NCBI RefSeq assembly: GCF_003597675.1
Contig: NZ_CP030827.1
Span: 2,666,001-2,730,000 of the forward strand
DNA length: 64,000 bases
Reading direction: 5' to 3'
Source of the DNA: Neorhizobium sp. NCHU2750
Lineage (GTDB): Bacteria > Pseudomonadota > Alphaproteobacteria > Rhizobiales > Rhizobiaceae
A model generated the notes under the pieces. It worked only from the letters and a program-made list of their open reading frames with translations. It made no database searches and was not told where the DNA came from. Position numbers and translations under genes: made by a program. Shown piece after piece: positions 52,076 to 60,800 of the stretch (positions are counted from its first letter, which is position 1; every line of letters begins with the position of its first letter).

Positions 52076-53605
52076 TCAATCCATCGCGGCACTGTGGTCG
52101 ACCGCAGGCTTGCTGCCCGGCGTGCGCAGGAGAAGGATGAGCGGCATCACCACCATGGCCATGATCATCAGCATCTTGAAATCGTCCATATAGGCGATGA
52201 TCGTCGATTGCTGGGTGATGATCTGGTCGAGCGCCGCGCGCCCGACCGCCGTCGTGGGATCAAGGCTTTCGGCGGCCTTCGCCTTGAAGGCATGGTTGAA
52301 CGGCGTCACGTAATTGACGATGTCGGCATGGTTCCGCTGGGTGTTTTCGACGAGCAGGGCAGATACGACTGCAATCCCGACGCTCGATCCGATATTACGC
52401 GACAGGTTGTAGATGCCCGTCCCTTCGCCGCGCATGGCAACCGGCAGCGTCGCGAAGGCAACCGTCGTCAGCGGCACGAACAGGAAGCCCAGTCCCGCCC
52501 CCTGGACGAAGCCGACCGAAATGATCGTCCATTGCGACACATCCGGCGTCCATCCGGTCATCGCATACATCGCCCAGGCCGTGATCGACAGCCCGCACAT
52601 CAGCAGGATGCGCGTATCCACCTTGCCGATCAACCGGCCGACGATGAACATGCATAGCATCGTGCCGAGGCCGCGCGGGCCCATGACAAGGCCTGCGGTG
52701 ATCACCGGATAGTCCATCAGCGTCTGCAGATAGGGCGTCATCAGTGCCAGCGAGGCGAAATAGGTGACGCCGACCACGAACATGAACAGCGCGCTGATGG
52801 TGAAATTCCTGTCGAGGAAAAGCCGCGGATTGACGAACGGCTTGTCCGACGTGAACGTATGGACGAGGAAGAGGTAGAAGGCACCGCCGCAGACGATCGC
52901 CTCGATAATGATCTCGCTCGAAGAGAACCAGTCGAGCTGCTCTCCACGATCGAGAAACAATTGCAGTGCCCCGATCGCCACCGACAGCATGCCGAAGCCG
53001 AGCCAGTCGAGCTTGGCGGCGACATTGACCGCCGTTTCCTTGACGAAGGTCGTGATGCCGAGGAAGGCGATGACACCGATCGGCACGTTGATATAGAACA
53101 CCCAGCGCCAGCTGATATGGTCGGTCAGCCAGCCGCCGAGAACCGGGCCGAGCACCGGCCCGACCATCACCGACACGCCGAACAGCGCCATCGCGGAACC
53201 GCGCTCCTCCACCGTGTAGATGTCGAGCATGATGCCCTGCGACAGCGGCACCAGCGCTGCGCCGAAAAAGCCCTGCAGCAGGCGAAAACCGACGATCTGG
53301 TTGAGCGATTGCGCCAGTCCGCAGAGTACCGAGGCGACGACGAAGCCGAAGATTGCGGTCAGCAGCACCCGCTTGCGGCCGAACCGCGCCGACAGGAAGC
53401 CCGACGGCGGCGTCATGATGGCGGCTGCGACGATATAGGAGGTGAGCACCCAGTTGATCTGGTCCGACGATGCCGCGACGCTTCCCTGGATATAGGGCAG
53501 CGCCACGTTGGCGATCGTCGAATCGAGCGCCTGCATGATGACCGCGAGAATGACGCAGGCCGTGATGGCGCCACGGTTCTCGACCACGGCTGCGGTGTTA
53601 CTCAT
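52076..53605 (-). CDS. emrB: DHA2-family (EmrB/QacA) multidrug efflux permease
   Basis: Inner-membrane proton antiporter of 509 residues with about fourteen helices. Family motifs: LDSTIANVALPYIQGS (motif D1 of DHA2), GFLSARFGRKRVLL (motif A), and GPVLGPVLGGWLTD (motif C). It follows emrA after 18 bp and shares the operon with the MarR regulator; an outer-membrane channel would come from elsewhere. Confidence 0.93.
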   Translation of the reverse strand: MSNTAAVVENRGAITACVILAVIMQALDSTIANVALPYIQGSVAASSDQINWVLTSYIVAAAIMTPPSGFLSARFGRKRVLLTAIFGFVVASVLCGLAQSLNQIVGFRLLQGFFGAALVPLSQGIMLDIYTVEERGSAMALFGVSVMVGPVLGPVLGGWLTDHISWRWVFYINVPIGVIAFLGITTFVKETAVNVAAKLDWLGFGMLSVAIGALQLFLDRGEQLDWFSSSEIIIEAIVCGGAFYLFLVHTFTSDKPFVNPRLFLDRNFTISALFMFVVGVTYFASLALMTPYLQTLMDYPVITAGLVMGPRGLGTMLCMFIVGRLIGKVDTRILLMCGLSITAWAMYAMTGWTPDVSQWTIISVGFVQGAGLGFLFVPLTTVAFATLPVAMRGEGTGIYNLSRNIGSSVGIAVVSALLVENTQRNHADIVNYVTPFNHAFKAKAAESLDPTTAVGRAALDQIITQQSTIIAYMDDFKMLMIMAMVVMPLILLLRTPGSKPAVDHSAAMD

Positions 53606-53623
53606 GGACGTAACTCTCCAGCC

Positions 53624-54793
53624 TCAGTCTTGAGCGTTGGCCGAGGAAGGGCCGAAGAGCTTCTGGGCAAATTGCGGCAGGCCGCGCTTGTGGCCGGTAT
53701 CGACGTCGAGGACCACGCTCATTCCGACGCGCAACGGCGGCTTGCCCTTGGCATCGGCGTCATCGATGTTCACGCGCATCGGAATGCGCTGCACCACCTT
53801 CACCCAGTTGCCCGACGTATTCTGCGACGGCAGCAATGCAAAGCTGGCGCCCGATGCCGGGCTGACGCTCGCCACGGTGCCCTTCCATTGCAGGTCGGGA
53901 TAGGTATCGACCGTGATCGTCACCTCCTGGCCGGGCTTGATATAGGTAAGCTCGGTTTCCTTCGGATTGGCCGAAATCCACATGTTCTTGCTGGCGACCA
54001 GCGAGAAGCCCTGCTCGGCGGCATCGAGATAGCTGCCGACCTGCAGGCTGCTGACATTGGTGACGATCCCGTCGAAGGGCGCCCGCACGACGGTATCGTC
54101 AAGCTGACGCTGCGCGTCGTCGACGGCCGACTGCGCCGCCAGATAGGTCGGATTGCTCTCGATCGGCTGGTCGGCATTGCCGCCGAGTTCGGCAAGTGTC
54201 GCATCGGCCTCGGCCTTGGCTACTGTCACCTTTTCGCGCGCGGCATCGAGATTGTGCTTGGCGTCGTCGAAGGCAGTCTGGCTTGCTGCCGAGCCGGAGA
54301 TCAGCTTCTGCTGCCGGTCCAGCACGGTTTCGTAATAGGGAATGTCGGTCTGCGCCTGCTGGATCTGCGCCAGCGCCTGCTTGTAGGAGGCCTGCAGGTT
54401 CAGAAGCTGGTTGCGCGCCTCGCCGAGCTTGGCCTTGGCGCCGTCCAGCGCGATACGGAAACTATCCTGCTTCAGCGTGAAGAGCACATCGCCCTTTTTC
54501 ACCTGCTGGTTTTCGTGCACGTTGATGGACACGACGGTGCCGGCGACGTCGGTCGAAACCCCGACCATGTCCGCCTGGATATAGGCGTTGTCGGTGCTCA
54601 TCACCTGACCGCCCTGAATATAATAGTAGCCGCCAACGACGACCGCGATCGGCAGGAGCGAGAAAAGCACCAGACGCTTGACGCTGCGCTGGCGGCGCAT
54701 GCGCGTGGCCGGCGTTTCAGCCGCGGCCGGCGCTGCGGTTTCCAGAACGGTGACCTTGTTGTCGTCTAGTGCACGGGGAGACGTTTCGGACAT
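53624..54793 (-). CDS. emrA: HlyD/EmrA-type membrane-fusion protein
   Basis: Periplasmic adaptor of 389 residues with one amino-terminal helix (about 38-58, RLVLFSLLPIAVVVGGYYY), a lipoyl/biotinyl-like domain (VSTDVAGTVVSINVHENQQVKKGD), a coiled-coil hairpin (about 130-200), and a beta-barrel carboxyl part (APFDGIVTNVSSLQVGSYL). Works with EmrB to push drugs across the envelope. It follows the marR gene after six bases; coupled operon. Confidence 0.92.
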   Translation of the reverse strand: MSETSPRALDDNKVTVLETAAPAAAETPATRMRRQRSVKRLVLFSLLPIAVVVGGYYYIQGGQVMSTDNAYIQADMVGVSTDVAGTVVSINVHENQQVKKGDVLFTLKQDSFRIALDGAKAKLGEARNQLLNLQASYKQALAQIQQAQTDIPYYETVLDRQQKLISGSAASQTAFDDAKHNLDAAREKVTVAKAEADATLAELGGNADQPIESNPTYLAAQSAVDDAQRQLDDTVVRAPFDGIVTNVSSLQVGSYLDAAEQGFSLVASKNMWISANPKETELTYIKPGQEVTITVDTYPDLQWKGTVASVSPASGASFALLPSQNTSGNWVKVVQRIPMRVNIDDADAKGKPPLRVGMSVVLDVDTGHKRGLPQFAQKLFGPSSANAQD

Positions 54794-54799
54794 GATTGG

Positions 54800-55252
54800 C
54801 TAATCTTCTTGTGCCTGCACCCGGCAGGCATCGACGAGGTTGATCTTCATTGTAGACAGCATTTCGTAGAGGAGGCCGCGATCGGCCTCGGATATCGTTT
54901 CCAGCGCCTCGGCACGGGTTGCCTCACCGATCTTGCGACCGTCGTCGAGCAGGGCGCGTGCCGCTTCGGTCGTATAGAGCAGCGTGACCCGCCGATCCGT
55001 TTCATGCGGGCGGCGCTCCACCAGTCCGCGCTCCGCCAGATTGTCGAGAACCCGCATCAGCGAGATCGGAGTGATTTCAAGAAGCTCGGCCAGCGCCTTC
55101 TGATGGATCCCCTCGCAATAGGCCAGATAGGCAATCGTCTGCCATTGAGCCCGCGTCAGCCCGATATGCCGTGCATTCTGCTCGAAACGCTTTCGAAGCA
55201 GGCGCGCAACATCATTCAGGAGAAAGCCGAGAGTGGGTGCCGGTTTTAGCAT
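54800..55252 (-). CDS. MarR-family transcriptional regulator of the emr operon
   Basis: Winged-helix regulator of 150 residues. The helix-turn-helix region is IHQKALAELLEITPISLMRVLDNLAERGLV (in two parts), followed by the wing ERRPHETDRRVTLLY. ATG at 55250-55252 is preferred (MLKPAPTLGF); the frame runs on to 55336 but crosses the palindrome. It probably represses itself, emrA and emrB through the inverted repeat 13 bases upstream of its start, and may respond to drugs or quinones. Confidence 0.88.
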   Translation of the reverse strand: MLKPAPTLGFLLNDVARLLRKRFEQNARHIGLTRAQWQTIAYLAYCEGIHQKALAELLEITPISLMRVLDNLAERGLVERRPHETDRRVTLLYTTEAARALLDDGRKIGEATRAEALETISEADRGLLYEMLSTMKINLVDACRVQAQED

Positions 55253-55265
55253 CGGGAAATAAATA

Positions 55266-55286
55266 ACATGCTGATGGTTAGCATGT
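55266..55286. promoter_or_regulatory. Putative MarR operator upstream of the emr operon
   Basis: ACATGCT-GATGGTT-AGCATGT is a perfect 7-bp inverted repeat with a 7-bp spacer, 13 bases before the marR start. MarR proteins typically bind such palindromes overlapping their own promoters. Confidence 0.6.
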
Positions 55287-55409
55287 ATATCATCGACATA
55301 TGAATCGCAAGTGGCGCGGCATTGCTGCCGCGCCACAAATTCGAGAACCTGCCCTGCCGATCAGGCATGGGTTACGGGATTACAGCTCACCGCTTGGCAG
55401 CAAGACTGA

Positions 55410-56024
55410 TCACGCCCCGTAAGGTGCCAGAAAGCCCTTGATCGCCTCGATCTCATTCGGCCGGATTTCATGGCCGCCCGCATGCCATTCGAGCGTCACC
55501 GTATCGCCCTGGCGCTTGAAATATTCAGCAAGATCCAGTGTCATCGGTACAGGGCAGATCGGATCACGCTCGCCTGCGGTGATCAGCACGTGGGCGCTGT
55601 CGCCTGCCGGGCGATCCGCCGGTGCAAACGGGATCAGCGGATGCATCAGCACACCGGCCTCAATCAGGCCGGGCTTCTCGATCATCAGATTGGCGAGGAT
55701 GTTGGCACCGTTGGAAAAACCCAAGCCCAGCACGGTCGAGGATTCGTAACGGTCGCGATTGGCAGCGATGAACTCGGCCATCCGTTCGGTCGCACGCGCT
55801 AGGTCGTCACAATCGTAGACGCCTTCCGCCTTGCGCCGGAAGAAGCGGGCCGCCCCATGCTCGGAAACGTCGCCGCGCGGCGAAACGACTGTGGCGCCCG
55901 GCATCAGCCGGCTGCCGAAATCGAAGAACTGGTTCTCGTCGCCGCCCGTGCCATGAAAGGTGAACAGGATCGGCGATCCGGGCGCACCGGGGCGCACCCG
56001 GTGCAGATAACTGTCGTAACTCAT
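55410..56024 (-). CDS. Alpha/beta-hydrolase (carboxylesterase/MhqD-like)
   Basis: Serine hydrolase of 204 residues. It shows the oxyanion segment FTFHGTGGDENQFF, the nucleophile motif GLGFSNGANILANL (GFSNG), an Asp region (AGERDPICP), and the final histidine in WHAGGHEI. It resembles YpfH/MhqD-type hydrolases that are paired with ring-cleaving dioxygenases, as is the case here (56193). Involved in breakdown of quinone or aromatic adducts by inference. Confidence 0.85.
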   Translation of the reverse strand: MSYDSYLHRVRPGAPGSPILFTFHGTGGDENQFFDFGSRLMPGATVVSPRGDVSEHGAARFFRRKAEGVYDCDDLARATERMAEFIAANRDRYESSTVLGLGFSNGANILANLMIEKPGLIEAGVLMHPLIPFAPADRPAGDSAHVLITAGERDPICPVPMTLDLAEYFKRQGDTVTLEWHAGGHEIRPNEIEAIKGFLAPYGA

Positions 56025-56092
56025 GGAAATCTCCTCAAAGAAAGTCGGGCTGGCGAGGCAGGCTCAATGCCTCGCCGAAGGTCATCACGGCA

Positions 56093-56172
56093 TAGAACAG
56101 TTCCAGCAAAAGTGCGTCGCGGTTTTGCGTCCGGAACTGTGTAAAATCAGAGGGATAGAGCGATTTCGCGTC
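56093..56172. repeat. Dispersed palindromic repeat, copy 1
   Basis: The 80-bp stretch begins TAGAACAGTTCCAGCAAAAG and contains CAGTTCC (56098-56104) and GGAACTG as inverted arms around a second complementary pair (GCAAAA/TTTTGC). A similar sequence occurs at 59917-59980. It resembles the short interspersed hairpin elements of rhizobia. Confidence 0.65.
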
Positions 56173-56192
56173 TCGAAGAAAAGCGGAATACT

Positions 56193-57122
56193 CTAAGCGA
56201 TCGGCTCCAGATTCTGTTCCAGCGCCTTGCGCAGGTGCTCATGCTGCTTCGGCAGCTTCAGCGCCTCGCCGAGATGGGCGGTATCCTCGTCGCGATCGAA
56301 ACCGGGCTCGTTGGTGGCGATCTCGAACAGGACGCCACCCGGCGTACGGAAATAGATCGCCCAGAAATAGTCGCGGTCGATCACCGGCGTCACCTGGTAG
56401 CCGGTATCCATCAGCGCCTTGCGGACTTCGAGCTGCTTTTCGCGATTGTCGACCGCGAAGGCGATATGATGCACCGAGCCGGCGCCGAGGCGGGCGCTGT
56501 TGATGTTCGGCATCGTCTCGACATCGATGAAGTCGGCACCATTGCCTCCGGGCATGCCGCAGCGGATCACACCATCCTTCGCGTCGACCTGCTCATAGCC
56601 CATGAACTTGAGAAGCTCGCCGGTAGAACCTTCGTCGCGAAGCCGCAGGGACGCGGAGTGGAACCCACGGATCGCGTCATCGGCGCCGACGCCATTGCCG
56701 GTAAAAGGCGCACGATTGTCATCCCTGACTTCAACGAGCGCAAAACCGTCGCCGTCCGGACCGGCAAAATGCAACCGCTTCTCGCCGAAGGCTTCATCGG
56801 CCTTCAGCCCATCGGCACCGGCTTTGGTCAACCGGTCGGCCCAGTAACCGAGCGAGCCTTCCGGCACGGAAAACACGGTCGTGCCGACTTCGCCGGTACC
56901 CGGACGGCCCTGCGCGATATGCGGAAACGGGAAATAGGTCATCACCGATCCCGGCGTGCCGACTTCGTCGCCGTAATAGAGATGATAGACATCCGGAGCA
57001 TCGAAATTGACGGTCTTCTTCACCCGGCGCAGGCCGAGCGTATCGGTGAAAAACCTGTTATTGGTGGAAGCACTCGCCGCCATCGACGTGACGTGATGCA
57101 GGCCTTTGATCTGGGTAAGCAT
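56193..57122 (-). CDS. Ring-cleaving dioxygenase of the VOC superfamily (MhqO-like)
   Basis: Glyoxalase-fold protein of 309 residues with two VOC repeats. It starts IKGLHHVTSMAASASTNNRFF (metal His in LHHVT), and the second half has SVHHIAFAV and LFEIATNEPGF (metal Glu). The family member MhqO of Bacillus cleaves hydroquinone-type rings and is induced by quinones. ATG has AAGGGG upstream. First of the minus-strand detoxification run (mhqD-like, marR, emrAB follow). Confidence 0.9.
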   Translation of the reverse strand: MLTQIKGLHHVTSMAASASTNNRFFTDTLGLRRVKKTVNFDAPDVYHLYYGDEVGTPGSVMTYFPFPHIAQGRPGTGEVGTTVFSVPEGSLGYWADRLTKAGADGLKADEAFGEKRLHFAGPDGDGFALVEVRDDNRAPFTGNGVGADDAIRGFHSASLRLRDEGSTGELLKFMGYEQVDAKDGVIRCGMPGGNGADFIDVETMPNINSARLGAGSVHHIAFAVDNREKQLEVRKALMDTGYQVTPVIDRDYFWAIYFRTPGGVLFEIATNEPGFDRDEDTAHLGEALKLPKQHEHLRKALEQNLEPIA

Positions 57123-57270
57123 GTCAAACCCCTTGGTCGTTTCGGGGGCCGCCCATGCGGCCCGCCGTTCATGGGGTGATATTTGGTCGATCGGGCCGGG
57201 ATTGGATAGACGGACACATCCGAACGGATTGTTCAGAAAACGTTGACGTCAATCGAGCAGCGTTCACTGA

Positions 57271-57963
57271 TCAGACATTTTCCGGCAGGCGCCAGTCGAT
57301 CGCATCCTTGCCGATCGACTGGAGATATTCGTTGGTCTTGGAAAACGGCCGCGAGCCGAGAAAGCCGTTATGCGCCGACAGCGGCGACGGATGCGCCGAT
57401 TTCAAGACCAGATGCCGCTCCTGATCGACGAACGCCGCCTTCTTCTGCGCATAGGAGCCCCAGAGAATGAAGACGATTCCGTCGCATTCGTCATTGACGG
57501 TGCGGATGACGGCATCGGTAAACCGCTCCCAGCCCTGCCCCTGATGCGCGGCCGCCCTGCCCTCTTCCACCGTCAGCACGCTGTTGAGCAACAGCACGCC
57601 CTGTTCCGCCCAGCTTTCGAGAAAGCCGTGCTTGGCGGGCGGAATGCCGAGATCAGCCTGCATTTCCTTGTAAATATTGACGAGCGACGGCGGCGTCTTC
57701 ACGCCAGGCTGTACCGAGAAGCACAGCCCATGCGCCTGGCCAAAACCGTGATACGGATCCTGGCCGAGGATCACCACTTTCACCTCGTCGAGTGGGGTAA
57801 GGTCGAGCGCGCGAAAATACTCGGAACCCTTTGGGAAGATTCGTTTTCCCGCCTGCTTCTCGGCAACGAGAAAACGCTTGAGATCGGCCATGTAGGGATC
57901 CGCAAACTCACTTTCCAAAGCGAATTTCCAGCTCTCCTCCAGCTTGATCTCACCCTCTGCCAT
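57271..57963 (-). CDS. ung: Uracil-DNA glycosylase
   Basis: DNA repair enzyme of 230 residues that removes uracil. The water-activating motif GQDPYHG and the DNA-intercalation motif [11 protein letters not shown] are both visible, and family length is right. The start is ATG at 57961-57963 with AAGGG eight bases upstream; the reading frame opens with GTG at 57972. Confidence 0.97.
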   Translation of the reverse strand: MAEGEIKLEESWKFALESEFADPYMADLKRFLVAEKQAGKRIFPKGSEYFRALDLTPLDEVKVVILGQDPYHGFGQAHGLCFSVQPGVKTPPSLVNIYKEMQADLGIPPAKHGFLESWAEQGVLLLNSVLTVEEGRAAAHQGQGWERFTDAVIRTVNDECDGIVFILWGSYAQKKAAFVDQERHLVLKSAHPSPLSAHNGFLGSRPFSKTNEYLQSIGKDAIDWRLPENV

Positions 57964-57975
57964 GCCATTCACCCT

Positions 57976-58371
57976 TTACTGGAACCTGCTGCCGCGCTGG
58001 ATCACTTCCGTCTTGTAGCCGTCCGGATCGGTGACGAAGAAGAAATGCGCGAAAACCGCACCATCATGCTTCATCTCGACAAGCTTGCCGACAGTAAGCC
58101 CCAGATCGGTGAAACGCCTGTATTCCGCCCCGATATCATCGACCGTCACCGCCAGATGGCCGTAACCGTTGCCGAGGTCATAGGGCTCCGTGCGGCCGGC
58201 ATTGACCGTCAGCTCCAGCTCGAACCCGGTTTCCGGGTTCGACAGGTAGATCAGCGTGAAGCCGTCGAACGGCACGCGGCTGGCAACCTTGAGGCCGAAA
58301 GCCTTGTCGTAGAAATCGACGGACCGAGCCTCGTCGAGGACGCGGATCATCGAATGCACCATCTTGGCCAT
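57976..58371 (-). CDS. Glyoxalase/VOC-family protein (lactoylglutathione-lyase-like)
   Basis: Protein of 131 residues with a single VOC repeat pair: MVHSMIRVLDEARSVDFYDKA (metal His), GFELELT, GYGHLAVTVDD (metal His), and DPDGYKTEVIQR (metal Glu). Sequence is closest to glyoxalase I, which turns methylglyoxal hemithioacetal into lactoylglutathione. Start ATG at 58369-58371 has GAGGAAA overlapping the galE stop, so it is coupled to galE; TTG at 58375-58377 is the frame start. Confidence 0.85.
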   Translation of the reverse strand: MAKMVHSMIRVLDEARSVDFYDKAFGLKVASRVPFDGFTLIYLSNPETGFELELTVNAGRTEPYDLGNGYGHLAVTVDDIGAEYRRFTDLGLTVGKLVEMKHDGAVFAHFFFVTDPDGYKTEVIQRGSRFQ

Positions 58372-58383
58372 CGACAAATTTCC

Positions 58384-59373
58384 TCAGCTCATCACGTGGT
58401 TTGAGCGCGAATGCCAGGCCCAGGCGGACTTGATGATATCGGCAAGCGTATATTGCGGCTCCCAGCCCAATACCTCACGCGCCTTGTCGTTATTGGCGAC
58501 GAGCGAGGTGGAATCGCCCTCGCGGCGACCGACATATTCCACCGGGAACGGCTTGCCGGACACCTCGGAAATCGCCCCGAGCAATTCCTTCACCGTCGTG
58601 CCGGTGCCCGTGCCGAGATTGAGCTCGACCATATCGCCACCGGCGAGCAGGTAGTCGACGGCGCGCACATGCGCATCGGCAAGGTCGAGAACATGGATAT
58701 AGTCGCGCACGCAGGTGCCGTCGCGTGTATCGTAATCGTCACCGAACACCTTGAAGCCCTGGCGGCGGCCAAGCGCTGCCTCGATCGCAAGCGGGATCGC
58801 ATGGGTTTCCGGCGTATGCCACTCACCGATACGGCCCTCGAAATCGGCGCCGGCAGCATTGAAATAACGCAGCATCACCGACTTCAGGCCCATATACTGC
58901 CCGTAATCCTTCAGCGCCTGCTCGATAATGTATTTCGTGCGGCCATAGGGGTTGATCGGCGCTTGGCCATGCGTTTCGTCCATCGGCACCTGCATCGGCA
59001 GACCATAGGTCGCGCAGGTGGAGGAGAAGACGAAAGCCTTTACTCCGGCCTTCATCGCAGCCGACATCAGCGTCAGCGCGCCAACCACGTTGTTGTCGTA
59101 GAAACCGACCGGGTTCTTGACCGATTCCCCCACCTCGATGAGGGCTGCAAAATGCAGCACGGCTTCCGGCTTGTGCTTTTCGAACACTTCGTCGAGCCGG
59201 TCGTGGTCGCGGATATCACCCTGTTCCAGCTCGCCCCAGCGGACGAATTCCGCATGCCCATTCGAGAGATTGTCGAACACGACGGGCTCGTAGCCCTTCT
59301 CCGCCAGTACCAGACACGTATGGGACCCGATATAGCCGGCACCGCCCACGACAAGCACTTTCTTCTTCGACAT
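58384..59373 (-). CDS. galE: UDP-glucose 4-epimerase
   Basis: Short-chain dehydrogenase-fold enzyme of 329 residues that interconverts UDP-glucose and UDP-galactose. NAD motif VVGGAGYIGSH at the start, catalytic SSTCATYG and YGRTK, then RYFNAAGAD and TRDGTCVRDYIHVLDLA typical of GalE. GAGG precedes the two in-frame ATGs (59373 and 59376). Supplies sugars for surface polysaccharides. Confidence 0.95.
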   Translation of the reverse strand: MSKKKVLVVGGAGYIGSHTCLVLAEKGYEPVVFDNLSNGHAEFVRWGELEQGDIRDHDRLDEVFEKHKPEAVLHFAALIEVGESVKNPVGFYDNNVVGALTLMSAAMKAGVKAFVFSSTCATYGLPMQVPMDETHGQAPINPYGRTKYIIEQALKDYGQYMGLKSVMLRYFNAAGADFEGRIGEWHTPETHAIPLAIEAALGRRQGFKVFGDDYDTRDGTCVRDYIHVLDLADAHVRAVDYLLAGGDMVELNLGTGTGTTVKELLGAISEVSGKPFPVEYVGRREGDSTSLVANNDKAREVLGWEPQYTLADIIKSAWAWHSRSNHVMS

Positions 59374-59562
59374 CATGTCCTCAAGAATTGTTGAAGTCGG
59401 CGGCACTATAGCCGCCATGGATCAAATGGGAAGGGCGCATGCTGCACATGCACAGCAGCTTAAAATGGCATGCACCAATATGGGATTGCACGTTGACTTT
59501 GGGTATGAAGACACGGCATCGGAACTTGTCTATCTTGTTCAGGTTTTCGCCATAGGCCTTTC

Positions 59563-59919
59563 ATGCGCTACGTTTTTCTCTGCCTCGGCTGGCTGTTCGT
59601 CGCGCTCGGCGTCATCGGCGCCTTCCTGCCCGTGATGCCGACGACGCCGTTTCTGCTTCTGGCGGTCGCCTGCTTTGCTAGGTCGTCACCGAGGCTCGAA
59701 GCCTGGCTGATGAACCACAAGACCTTCGGCCCGTCACTCAGGAACTGGCGCGAGCGCGGCGCGATTTCGAAGCGGGCGAAGATCATGGCGATCTCACTGA
59801 TGAGCGTCAGTTATGTCGGCTTCTGGTTCGGCTCGCACCCGGCCCCATGGCTGGCGATCCTCGTCGCAGCCTGCATGATCGGCCCCGCCATCTTCATGCT
59901 GACAAGGCCGAGCGAGTAG
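59563..59919 (+). CDS. YbaN/DUF454-family small membrane protein
   Basis: Inner-membrane protein of 118 residues with three helices (about 2-22, 27-42 and 72-112). It carries the family hallmark LGVIGAFLPVMPTTPFLLLA followed by SSPRLEAWLMNHKTFGP. Function unknown. It diverges from galE and converges with the heme transporter genes; the second dispersed repeat starts at its stop codon. Confidence 0.92.
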   Translation: MRYVFLCLGWLFVALGVIGAFLPVMPTTPFLLLAVACFARSSPRLEAWLMNHKTFGPSLRNWRERGAISKRAKIMAISLMSVSYVGFWFGSHPAPWLAILVAACMIGPAIFMLTRPSE

Positions 59920-59980
59920 AGCAGTTCCAGCAACAGTGCGTAACGGTTTTGCGCCCGGCACTGCGTCAATTCCTCTGAGG
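59917..59980. repeat. Dispersed palindromic repeat, copy 2
   Basis: TAGAGCAGTTCCAGCAACAG and the following bases to TCCTCTGAGG match copy 1 at 56093 (about three quarters of positions). It lies just after the DUF454 gene and before the hmuV stop. Confidence 0.65.
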
Positions 59981-59981
59981 A

Positions 59982-60800
59982 TTACCGGTGTCGCGACTGC
60001 GGCAACACGTAAGGAATATGCGCCGCCGGCACCCGCCCGACGGCACCGGCAATGCCATAGACCGAAGCGATGATATTGTCGTTGACCGTCTCGTGGCAGG
60101 CGCCCTCCGCCACCACCCGGCCACGATTGAGCACGACGAGATGATCGGCGAATTCCGCCGCAAGGTTGAGGTCGTGCAGGATGGCGAGAACCATGCCGCC
60201 GGCGGAGGCGAAGTCGCGGGCCGTCTCCAGCACCGAGATCTGGTGGCCGAGATCGAGGCTCGCCGTCGGCTCGTCGAGGAAGAGCGCCCGCGGCACGCCG
60301 TCGACCACCGGCTGCGGCACCTGCGCCAATGCGCGGGCAAACTGGACACGCTGCTGCTCGCCGCCGGACATGGATGGATAGGGCCGGCTTTCGAAACCGC
60401 GCAAGCCGACACGTGCAAGCGCCTTGCGGGCCTCTTCGGTCGGGTTGAGCGCCCCCTGCGCCACCGCGCCCATGCGGGCGATTTCGAGCGCCGAGAAGGG
60501 AAAGGCCAGCTGCGTCGCCTGCGGCAGCACCGCCCGGCGTCTGGCAAGATCGACCGGCTGGCAGAGATCGACATTCGTGCCGTAATAGGAAACGAGACCG
60601 CTATCCGGCTTCATCTCGCCCGACAGCACCTTCATCAGCGTCGACTTGCCGGCGCCGTTTGGCCCGATCACCACGGTGAACTGGCCCGCTTCAAGCCTGA
60701 TATCGACACTGTCGATCAGCTTTCGTCCGGCCCGCACGACGCTCACATTGTCGGCGACGATCATCGTCTGGGTCATCGCCCCGGTCATCATTGCGCTCAT
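59982..60800 (-). CDS. hmuV: Heme ABC transporter ATP-binding protein HmuV
   Basis: ATPase of 272 residues for the HmuTUV heme importer. Walker A GPNGAGKST, Q-loop LPQATQLAFPF, signature MSGGEQQRVQFARAL, Walker B ALFLDEPTASLD, and H-loop LHDLNLA are all visible. ATG overlaps the hmuU stop by four bases. The three genes form one operon in the order T-U-V. Confidence 0.95.
   Translation of the reverse strand: MSAMMTGAMTQTMIVADNVSVVRAGRKLIDSVDIRLEAGQFTVVIGPNGAGKSTLMKVLSGEMKPDSGLVSYYGTNVDLCQPVDLARRRAVLPQATQLAFPFSALEIARMGAVAQGALNPTEEARKALARVGLRGFESRPYPSMSGGEQQRVQFARALAQVPQPVVDGVPRALFLDEPTASLDLGHQISVLETARDFASAGGMVLAILHDLNLAAEFADHLVVLNRGRVVAEGACHETVNDNIIASVYGIAGAVGRVPAAHIPYVLPQSRHR

Noticed and set aside
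52859..54769. 636-residue plus-strand frame
   Set aside because: Antisense to emrA and emrB; no motif.
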